A DNA stretch of 64,000 bases from Flexithrix dorotheae DSM 6795 (GTDB taxonomy: Bacteria; Bacteroidota; Bacteroidia; Cytophagales; Flammeovirgaceae): NCBI RefSeq assembly GCF_000379765.1, contig NZ_KB903431.1, positions 62,001-126,000 on the forward strand, read 5' to 3'. This document shows positions 54,612 through 62,329 of the stretch, piece by piece; within the stretch, counting starts at the first letter, position 1; each line of letters opens with the position of its first letter. The translations under genes were made by a program, and so were the position numbers. The notes below the pieces were generated by a model. The model searched no databases and was not told where the DNA came from. It was given only the letters and a program-made list of their open reading frames with translations.

Positions 54612-54899
54612 ATTTGGAATGCTTATTTAACCCAAAAACAGGTCTCAGCATGGTAGACGTTTTGGTGATCATAAGCACTTTTGATGATATTCTTCCCATA
54701 CACATTCTTTCCAGAGAAAGTTATACTACCAGGGCATTGGATAAAATTGAATTGGTTGTTGAGGATAAGGTCTTTACAGCATATATTATCATTCTTCAGT
54801 ATTCATGTTTTTTAAAGGAACAAATTAGAAAATCAAATAAATGAGATGTCCACAATCATAAAGATGCAGTCTTTTCATAAATCTCTGCTTCTTTGAATT

Positions 54900-54907
54900 T
54901 ATATTTG
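54900..54907 (+). promoter_or_regulatory. Putative promoter -7 box of the sigma factor gene
   Basis: TATATTTG matches TAnnTTTG exactly. It overlaps a GTG codon at 54907 that opens the longer reading frame, so a transcript from this box would begin after that codon. This favours the ATG at 54940 as start. The -33 element is only a T-run at 54872-54875. Confidence 0.4.
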
Positions 54908-54939
54908 TGGAAACTAGTAACCATTCAGGAAACGAATTA

Positions 54940-55521
54940 ATGGAAAAAAGTCCCCGGAAAAAAAACCAAAAGACATTATGGCAAAGATTCCAGTCAGGGG
55001 ATGAAGATGCATTTTTCGAAATCTACCAGGAAAATCATGCTTTGTTATTTAACTACGCTATAAGATTGTCCTCCAATGAAGAACTCTCCAGGGATTGTAT
55101 TCATGACATGTACCTTGAACTTTGGGAGAAAAAGGGAAAACTAAAATCCTTGGAAAACTTTAAACCATATCTTTTTAAATTTCTCCGGAACATTGTTATC
55201 GACAAAATTAAGGAGCACCATAAATTAATCGGTGAGAGTAATGGAAAAGAACCGGATATGGTAATTTCCCATGAGGATTTTCTTATTGGAAAGGAATATA
55301 AAGAACTGCATGTCCAAAAAGTTACGCAGGCCCTTCAATCTCTTTCCCCCCGACAAAAAGAAGTGGTCTACCTCAAGTTTTATAGCAATTTAAGCTATAA
55401 AGAAATTGCAGAAGTTTATCAAATCAATTATCAATCTGTTCGGAATCTGATGAGTGAATCCCTGAAAAAAATGAAAGAATTACTTTTGTTTTTAGTTTTT
55501 GTGTTGATTTTTTGGTGTTGA
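54940..55521 (+). CDS. ECF-type RNA polymerase sigma factor (FecI-like)
   Basis: A 193-residue sigma factor from the ATG at 54940 (AGGA at 54927-54930 precedes it); a GTG at 54907 would add 11 residues but falls on a promoter box. Sigma region 2 is GDEDAFFEIYQENHALLFNY and CIHDMYLELWEKKGKL. Region 4 is ALQSLSPRQKEVVYLKFYSN and YKEIAEVYQINYQSVRNLMS, the DNA-reading helices. The last residues, LLLFLVFVLIFWC, form a strongly hydrophobic tail ending in Cys, unusual for a cytoplasmic factor. The next gene is its likely FecR anti-sigma partner, then susC/susD, so it probably drives this nutrient uptake locus. Confidence 0.92.
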   Translation: MEKSPRKKNQKTLWQRFQSGDEDAFFEIYQENHALLFNYAIRLSSNEELSRDCIHDMYLELWEKKGKLKSLENFKPYLFKFLRNIVIDKIKEHHKLIGESNGKEPDMVISHEDFLIGKEYKELHVQKVTQALQSLSPRQKEVVYLKFYSNLSYKEIAEVYQINYQSVRNLMSESLKKMKELLLFLVFVLIFWC

Positions 55522-55653
55522 TAATCAGGGGTTTATATATTTTTTTAATTTTTTTTTAAAAATATCCAGTACAAAATCAAAGGAATTCAGAGATAGATAT
55601 AAAGGTTGGGAAATTGAACTGTTCCAAACACCTTTAAAATATTTCAATAAATC

Positions 55654-56715
55654 GTGAAAGACTACAGACAATATACTTTAGAAGATTTTTTAAGTGATGA
55701 ATCCTTTCAGGAATATGTGAGGAAAAGTTCTGCTGATGCGGTGGCATTTTGGGAAAACTGGAAAAAATCTAACCCTGGTCAACTGGAGATCGCAGAAGAG
55801 GCAGAGCGGGTTTTGTCGGGTATAAACTTTCAGACTTATAAACTGGATGAATATAAATATCAAAAAGATTTACATAGACTAAGAACAGCCATTCAGCCTA
55901 AGGATAAATTTTTAACGACTAGGGATAAACGTGAAAATGTAATCAATTTCAAAATTTCGAGGAGCGCTTTGCAAATTGCAGCTTCATTGTTATTGCTGGT
56001 GGCTGTTTCTTTCATTTTTTGGAAAAGTGATCTTCTTGATTTTGGGAATAGAGAAGAGAACCTTTCAGCGGTAGAATGGGTTGAAAAAGTAGTAGATAAA
56101 GGAGAAAAAGTTACTTTGACCATGAAAGACGGGTCAAAAATTAAATTGAATTCTGAGAGTAAATTAAGATTTCCTGAAAACTTTGCTCCGGATAAAAGGG
56201 AGGTATATCTCGAGGGAGAAGCTTTTTTTGAAGTAGCCAAAGATTCTAACCGACCTTTTACCATATATTCAGGAAATCTTTCCACTACAGTATTGGGAAC
56301 TGCCTTTAACGTTAGGGCCTATTCCAATGAGAAGGAAATGAAGGTGGCTCTACTGGAAGGAAAGGTGAAAGTAACCAATCAGGTTAATGCAGGTGAAAAT
56401 ATGTTGCTAAGCCCTATGGAGATGGCATCATTAAATAAAGAAAAAAACAATCTTGTAAAAAAAGAGTTTCTGTTTGAAGATGAGTTGGGTTGGAAAGACG
56501 GGTTACTACTATTCAAGAATGCAAACTTCGAAGAAATCAGGCTTAAACTGGAAAGATGGTATGGGGTTAGTTTTATTATTCAAAATAATCCTAAACTGGT
56601 GAAGGGTTATTCAGGGAGATTTGAAAATGAATCCCTTGAAGAAGTACTGGAAGGGATCAGTTTCACCTCTGGTTTCAAATTCAAAATGGAAAAAGGCAAT
56701 GTAATTATCAACTAA
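55654..56715 (+). CDS. FecR-type anti-sigma factor
   Basis: A 353-residue protein with the FecR layout. Residues 1-100 are the cytoplasmic part that binds the sigma factor. A membrane helix follows (ALQIAASLLLLVAVSFIFW, about 109-127). The periplasmic FecR domain has DKGEKVTLTMKDGSKIKLNS, EGEAFFEVAKDSNRPF and TTVLGTAFNVRAYS. The C-terminal DUF4974-like part (FKNANFEEIRLKLERWYGVS) resembles an STN fold and should contact the SusC STN domain. The start is GTG at 55654, 132 bases after the sigma gene. It senses ligand import through SusC and releases the sigma factor. Confidence 0.93.
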   Translation: MKDYRQYTLEDFLSDESFQEYVRKSSADAVAFWENWKKSNPGQLEIAEEAERVLSGINFQTYKLDEYKYQKDLHRLRTAIQPKDKFLTTRDKRENVINFKISRSALQIAASLLLLVAVSFIFWKSDLLDFGNREENLSAVEWVEKVVDKGEKVTLTMKDGSKIKLNSESKLRFPENFAPDKREVYLEGEAFFEVAKDSNRPFTIYSGNLSTTVLGTAFNVRAYSNEKEMKVALLEGKVKVTNQVNAGENMLLSPMEMASLNKEKNNLVKKEFLFEDELGWKDGLLLFKNANFEEIRLKLERWYGVSFIIQNNPKLVKGYSGRFENESLEEVLEGISFTSGFKFKMEKGNVIIN

Positions 56716-56854
56716 GGAAAGCTAAGAGTTAATACGAAAACTCCATTTCCATGTAATTACAGTTATTACATAATAAAAATCAACTACTAAAAAAAATATG
56801 AAATATGAAGACAAAACTACATTCCCCCCCTAAATAAAGTTTAGAAAAAAAAGC

Positions 56855-56874
56855 CAGTTACCAGATAGTAACTG
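56855..56874. repeat. Short hairpin between fecR and susC
   Basis: CAGTTAC and GTAACTG flank CAGATA. No T-run follows, so attenuation or mRNA end protection is as likely as termination. Confidence 0.35.
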
Positions 56875-56993
56875 ACTTCATTCCTTCATCTTACAATTGC
56901 TCGGTTTTCCCTTAGCCTCGGTATTCAAAGCAGATTGTAAGGGTGGGTGCACTTTGACAAAAAATTAATTTCTCATCAAAACATTGTAAAAAT

Positions 56994-59900
56994 ATGAAAT
57001 TGAATGTAATCCGACAAATCTGGCTTATGTCGAAATATGCAATATATGGAATGTTAATTCAGGGCTTGTGTTATAGCTTCATTTTAGCCAAAAGCGGGCA
57101 TACACAACCTGTGAGTATTGAGGATGTATATCTTTCTATAAAAATGGAAGATGTGACCTTAAAGCAAGCGCTTTCTGAAATTGAACGTAAAAGCGATTTT
57201 TACTTCTCTTTTCATGAAGTTACCCTTGAAGATAAACGTATAACAATCAATAAACGCAGAGAATCTCTTGCTAATTTACTAAGGGAAATTTCCAGCGAAA
57301 CCAACCTGAAGTTTAAGCGAGTAAATGATAATATTCACATTAGTGAAAAGGAGGGAGATCCACTGGCTAGGGTGGAAGAAGTGCTGAATCCAGTTCAAAG
57401 AGAAGTTTCCGGAAAAGTGACCTCAGCCGAAGATGGAGAGCCACTTCCCGGGGTAAATATCCTGGTGAAAGGGACTATGAATGGTACTGTAACTGATTTT
57501 GATGGAAATTTTAAAGTAAATGTAGAGGCAGAAGAAGACATCCTTGTTTTTTCTTATATCGGCTTTATTTCCAAAGAAGTTCCTGTGGCCAACCAATCTA
57601 ATATGGATGTGGCACTTGAACTGGATGTGACCTCACTTTCTGAGGTGGTTGTGGTCGGTTATGGCCAACAAGAAAAAAAGGATGTGACGGGTGTGATTGA
57701 AGAAGTAAATTCAGAAAGTTTTAATAATGGTGCGATTGTAAATCCTGATCAGTTAATTGCCGGAAAGGTAGCTGGTGTTCAAATTATATCCAACTCAGGT
57801 GAGCCAGGAGGTCAGACTTCCATCAGAATCAGGGGTGGAACTTCCCTTTCAGCAAGTAACGAACCATTGTACGTAATTGATGGCGTTCCGGTAGATAACT
57901 CTCCCCATAATCCTGGTGGTTTTCAAAGCGGAAGAAACCCGCTAAATTTTATCAACCCCAATGATATTGAAAGTTTTACAGTGCTGAAAGATGCTTCTGC
58001 TGCTGCTATCTACGGTTCAAGAGCTGCAAATGGGGTAATCATTATTACAACCAAAAAAGGAAATAGAGGAGGCAAAGGAAGCATTTCTTATGATGGCTGG
58101 ATGTCAGTGGCAAATCCAATAAAAATGGTGGATGTTTTGAGTGCAGATGAATTCAGAAGTGTTTTAACAGAAAGAGCTCCAGACAGGGTAGATATTCTTG
58201 GAAATTCAAATACAGACTGGCAGGATCAGATTTACCAAAATGGATTTGGTCAGAATCACGCAGTTAGTTTTTCGGGCGGTGGAGAAAATACTGGTTTCAG
58301 AGCATCTATCGGGCATTTGGATCAGGATGGAATTGTAAAAACCTCTAATACAAAACGGACAAGTCTTGGTATCAATTACAATCAAAGGCTTTTTGATGAC
58401 AAATTGAAAATTGATGCTAATGTGAAGGTTTCTGATACTAAAGACAGGTTTGCCCCGAATGGCATAATTGGAGGCGCAGTAAGAATGGATCCAACGCAGT
58501 CAATTTACGATGCAAATAGTGAGTGGGGTGGATATTTTGAATATGAAAATGATTTGGGAAATAAAAACCCTGTGGCAGAACTAAACCTTACTGAGGATTA
58601 CGGAAAAACATTCAGAAGTTTGGGTAATGTGCAATTCGATTACGAATTACCATATATTGATGGATTGAATGCCAAGTTGAATTTGGGATATGATATTACT
58701 TCCGGGGAAAGAAAAAGATTCCTTCCAAGTAACTTAAGGTCTCAATACACTGACAATGGAGAGATCAGGAGGGCTAATTTTAGAAAAGAAAGCACGTTAT
58801 TGGATTTCTTCCTGGATTATAACAAAAGACTGGATGGAATCAATAGTAACCTTAGTGCTACTGCAGGTTATTCTTACCAGGACTTTTCCAATGAATTTCC
58901 GGAATTCAGAGCATGGGATCTGAGCTCAAACCTTTTAGGCTTCAACAGTGCGGCTCCTGCTTCCAACAACTCTTCTGCAATCAATATTTTGGAAAACAGA
59001 TTGATTTCCTTCTGGGGTAGAGTGAATTACGGATATAAAGATAAATACCTTTTAACCTTAACTTTAAGAAGAGACGGATCTTCCAGATTTGGTGAAACCA
59101 ACAAATGGGGTACTTTCCCTTCAGCAGCTTTCGCCTGGAGAATTTTTGATGAAAATTTTATGGAAGGAATTGCATCCGGTTCATTCCTGTCTGATTTGAA
59201 ATTTAGAGTAGGATGGGGAGTGACTGGTAATCAGGAGATTGGTGATTATAAATTCCTGCCAACTTATACTTATGGTGATAACCTGGCGCAATACCAGTTT
59301 GGCGACCAATTCTATACCACTGTGCGGCCAAATGGTTACGATCCTAATCTGAAGTGGGAAGAAACTGAGTCTTTAAATATAGGATTAGATTATGAATTGA
59401 TAGATGGCAAATTATACGGTTCTATTGAATACTATCAGAAAAATACAAGTGATTTGCTTTCCAACATTACTGTACCTGCAGGTTCTAATCTTACCAATAT
59501 TATCCTGACCAACATTGGTTCATTGGAAAATAAAGGGGTAGAATTTACCATCAATAGCGTGGTGATTTCCAAGCCTGATGTTACCTGGAATTTAGGTTTT
59601 AATATTTCTACCAATAAAAATAAAATCACCAAACTGACCAATTTTGAAGATCCTGATTTTAAAGGATATCCAACAGGTGGAATTTCTGGTGGTGTAGGAA
59701 ATAATATTCAAATCAACAGGGTGGGGGAACCTATTAATTCTTTCTATGTATTCAAACACAAGAGAGATGCCAACGGTAATCCACTTTTAGATGGTGTGGA
59801 TCATAATGAAGATGGGGAAATTAACCTTGCTGATATTTATGAAGATACCAATGGAGATGAGCAGGTGAACGATTTGGATAAGGTAACTTATAAAAATCCT

Positions 59901-60365
59901 GCAGCTGATGTGAGCTATGGCTTAACTTCTCAGTTGAATGTGAAAAACTTCGATTTTAGTTTTACCTTGAGGGGAAATGTAGGCAACTATGTTTATAATA
60001 ATGTGGCTTCTAACGGTGCTTATTACAACCGGATTATTACTGAAATTACCCCTTCTAATCTGGTAAGTTCGATTAATGAAACCAACTTTACTTCCCCACA
60101 GTATTTTTCTGATGTTTATATTGAAAATGCTTCATTCCTGAGAATGGACAACATGACTTTAGGATATTCTTTCAACCAACTTCAGAATATGAAATTGAGA
60201 TTGTATGGAACTATCCAAAACTTGTTTGTAATCACTGATTACACTGGTCTTGATCCTGAGATTGGAAATATTAGTGGCAATACTGGTACACCTAGATTTG
60301 GTATTGATGATAATGCTTATCCAAGAGCGAGAACCTTTATGTTAGGTTTAAGTCTTGGCTTTTAA
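56994..60365 (+). CDS. susC: SusC-family TonB-dependent outer membrane transporter with STN domain
   Basis: A 1123-residue outer-membrane transporter. After the signal peptide comes an STN domain (about 45-115: IKMEDVTLKQALSEIERKSD), the part that talks to FecR anti-sigma factors. A carboxypeptidase-like domain follows (VSGKVTSAEDGEPLPGVNIL), then the TonB-box and plug (SEVVVVGYGQQEKKDVTG, DQLIAGKVAGVQIISNSGEP) and a 22-strand barrel ending ARTFMLGLSLGF. With SusD it imports oligosaccharides. The neighbouring amylase suggests alpha-glucans, and upstream sigma and anti-sigma genes fit transport-coupled induction. The leader is nearly 280 bases with a hairpin. Confidence 0.96.
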   Translation: MKLNVIRQIWLMSKYAIYGMLIQGLCYSFILAKSGHTQPVSIEDVYLSIKMEDVTLKQALSEIERKSDFYFSFHEVTLEDKRITINKRRESLANLLREISSETNLKFKRVNDNIHISEKEGDPLARVEEVLNPVQREVSGKVTSAEDGEPLPGVNILVKGTMNGTVTDFDGNFKVNVEAEEDILVFSYIGFISKEVPVANQSNMDVALELDVTSLSEVVVVGYGQQEKKDVTGVIEEVNSESFNNGAIVNPDQLIAGKVAGVQIISNSGEPGGQTSIRIRGGTSLSASNEPLYVIDGVPVDNSPHNPGGFQSGRNPLNFINPNDIESFTVLKDASAAAIYGSRAANGVIIITTKKGNRGGKGSISYDGWMSVANPIKMVDVLSADEFRSVLTERAPDRVDILGNSNTDWQDQIYQNGFGQNHAVSFSGGGENTGFRASIGHLDQDGIVKTSNTKRTSLGINYNQRLFDDKLKIDANVKVSDTKDRFAPNGIIGGAVRMDPTQSIYDANSEWGGYFEYENDLGNKNPVAELNLTEDYGKTFRSLGNVQFDYELPYIDGLNAKLNLGYDITSGERKRFLPSNLRSQYTDNGEIRRANFRKESTLLDFFLDYNKRLDGINSNLSATAGYSYQDFSNEFPEFRAWDLSSNLLGFNSAAPASNNSSAINILENRLISFWGRVNYGYKDKYLLTLTLRRDGSSRFGETNKWGTFPSAAFAWRIFDENFMEGIASGSFLSDLKFRVGWGVTGNQEIGDYKFLPTYTYGDNLAQYQFGDQFYTTVRPNGYDPNLKWEETESLNIGLDYELIDGKLYGSIEYYQKNTSDLLSNITVPAGSNLTNIILTNIGSLENKGVEFTINSVVISKPDVTWNLGFNISTNKNKITKLTNFEDPDFKGYPTGGISGGVGNNIQINRVGEPINSFYVFKHKRDANGNPLLDGVDHNEDGEINLADIYEDTNGDEQVNDLDKVTYKNPAADVSYGLTSQLNVKNFDFSFTLRGNVGNYVYNNVASNGAYYNRIITEITPSNLVSSINETNFTSPQYFSDVYIENASFLRMDNMTLGYSFNQLQNMKLRLYGTIQNLFVITDYTGLDPEIGNISGNTGTPRFGIDDNAYPRARTFMLGLSLGF

Positions 60366-60506
60366 GAATGAAGTTTTATTCAGAATTAATTAACTGCATT
60401 AAACGGTTGAGTAGAATTAAATATCTTTAATTAGTACTTCAACTATAAGGTAAGGAAATGAAAGTTCCCATATTAAATAGTAGTGATACTTAAAATTGAA
60501 AAAATC

Positions 60507-62081
60507 ATGAGTAAAATATATAAAATCTTTTTATTTGGATTAATTGTGGCTGTAGGAGTTTCCTGCACCGATTTGGAGCTTGAACCCCAAAGTTCAACCA
60601 CAAATGCCATCGTATTTGATGACCCATCTTCATATAAATCATTTCTGGCGAGAGTTTATGCCGGATTGGCGGTTACCGGACAACAGGGGCCTGCCGGAGA
60701 TGGTGATATTCAGGGAATTGATGAAGGTTTTTCCAGCTATTGGAGACAATACTGGGGAGCCCAAGTACTTTCCACAGATGAAGCCGTAATTGGATGGGGT
60801 GATGAAGGTTTACCTGATTTTCACAATCACAGCTGGACTGCCGCAAATCAGTTTGTAACTGCTCTTTACAACAGAATATTTTTCCAGATTGGAATGGCGA
60901 ATGAGTTCTTAAGAGAAACAACTGAAGGCAAATTGGCTGAAAGAGGAACAAATGACCAGTTGAAAGCTGAAATTAATCGATACAGAGCGGAAGCCAGGTT
61001 TTTAAGGGCTTTTAGTTACTGGCATGCGATTGATTTGTTTGGAGATGTTCCGTTTTTTACTGAGGAGGATGCCTTGGGTATAAATGCTCCTGACCAGGCT
61101 ACAAGAACTGAAGTTTTTAATTTCATTGAATCAGAATTAAAGGCCATAGAAACTGCTTTAAGCACTCCCGGACAAGGGGAGTATGGTAGAGCAGACCAGG
61201 CTGCAGCCTGGGCCTTATTAGCCAAAATTTATTTAAATGCCGGAGTTTATACCGGAACTGACAGAAATACAGATTGTGTCACATATTGCAACAAAATAAT
61301 AGCTGCTGGTTATGCCCTTGATGAAAATTATCAATTGACCCACGGGGCTGATAACCATACTTCTGATGAAATTATTTTCTCCATTAATTTTGACGGAGCT
61401 AATACCAGAACCTGGGGAGGAATGACTTTTATTACCCATGCTGCTGTAGGTGGAGACATGGATCCTGCCGCTTATGGAATTGATGGTGGCTGGTGGGGCT
61501 TGAGAACCACAAGTAGTATTGTTGATTTATTCCCTGATATTACAGGAGAAATGGATTCAAGGGCTATTTTCTATACAGAAGGACATACTAAGGAAATTGA
61601 AAATATCTTTAACTTCTTCGATGGTTATGCTGCCCCTAAATTCACAAATATTGCCTCTGATGGATCACCTGGTTCCAATGCTACTTTTCCAGATACCGAT
61701 TTCCCTGTTTTCAGACTTTCGGATGTGTATTTAATTTATGCTGAAGCGGTATTGAGAGGTGGAACTGGTGGAGACAGAGCAACTGCTCTTGGCTTAATCA
61801 ATATGTTAAAGGAAAGAGCTTATGGTGATAATACAGGAAATATTACCGATGCACAATTAACTCTGGATTTTATTAAGGATGAAAGAGCCAGAGAATTGTA
61901 TTGGGAAGCTCACAGAAGAACTGATTTGATCAGATTTGGAGAGTTTACCGATAATGGAATCTGGCCCTGGAAAGGCGGTGTGCAAGAGGGGAAAGAAACA
62001 GAGAGTTTCAGAAACCTTTATCCAATACCTTCTTCGGAATTATTGGCCAACACCAAATTAAAACAAAACGAGGGCTATTAA
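60507..62081 (+). CDS. susD: SusD/RagB-family outer membrane lipoprotein
   Basis: A 524-residue SusD-like glycan-binding lipoprotein. The ATG at 60507 is preferred over a GTG at 60483 because it begins a standard signal peptide (MSKIYKIFLFGLIVAVGVSC) with the lipobox Cys at 20. The TPR-type helical core shows AEARFLRAFSYWHAIDLFGD, VPFFTEEDA and WALLAKIYLNAGVYTGTD, and the C-terminal region has LSDVYLIYAEAVLRGGTG and DERARELYWEAHRRTDLIRF. It caps the SusC barrel outside the cell and presents the glycan. It lies 141 bases after susC and ends just before a strong terminator. Confidence 0.96.
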   Translation: MSKIYKIFLFGLIVAVGVSCTDLELEPQSSTTNAIVFDDPSSYKSFLARVYAGLAVTGQQGPAGDGDIQGIDEGFSSYWRQYWGAQVLSTDEAVIGWGDEGLPDFHNHSWTAANQFVTALYNRIFFQIGMANEFLRETTEGKLAERGTNDQLKAEINRYRAEARFLRAFSYWHAIDLFGDVPFFTEEDALGINAPDQATRTEVFNFIESELKAIETALSTPGQGEYGRADQAAAWALLAKIYLNAGVYTGTDRNTDCVTYCNKIIAAGYALDENYQLTHGADNHTSDEIIFSINFDGANTRTWGGMTFITHAAVGGDMDPAAYGIDGGWWGLRTTSSIVDLFPDITGEMDSRAIFYTEGHTKEIENIFNFFDGYAAPKFTNIASDGSPGSNATFPDTDFPVFRLSDVYLIYAEAVLRGGTGGDRATALGLINMLKERAYGDNTGNITDAQLTLDFIKDERARELYWEAHRRTDLIRFGEFTDNGIWPWKGGVQEGKETESFRNLYPIPSSELLANTKLKQNEGY

Positions 62082-62113
62082 TCAATAGCTAATTATTCAA
62101 ACTACAACAACGT

Positions 62114-62142
62114 AAACGCAGGGCCTAAGCCCTGCGTTTTTT
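62114..62142 (+). terminator. Rho-independent terminator after susD
   Basis: AAACGCAGGGC (62114-62124) and GCCCTGCGTTT (62129-62139) are perfect complements around CTAA, and the right arm continues into Ts. It separates susCD from the amylase gene, which therefore needs read-through or its own promoter. Confidence 0.88.
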
Positions 62143-62329
62143 GAATCTATTTGTTGAATTTCATTCTGGAGGTTATGAAGCACTCTTGCTTTTTAACGGG
62201 AAAAATAGAGTGCCCTATCAGGGTTTCGTAACAAAAAAACTGGTGTTTTTGACCTCATACTTAATATACAAAAGGGAAGAATTATTTTCCCTATCCTCCT
62301 CCGACTTCTAAATCTTAAATTTTACAATA

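Noticed and set aside
54614-54844. A 76-codon frame before the sigma factor gene
   Set aside because: It opens with TTG directly in the T-run of a strong terminator, with no ribosome site and no recognisable pattern.
60483-60506. An upstream GTG start for susD
   Set aside because: The ATG at 60507 starts a proper lipoprotein signal peptide; the extension would spoil it.
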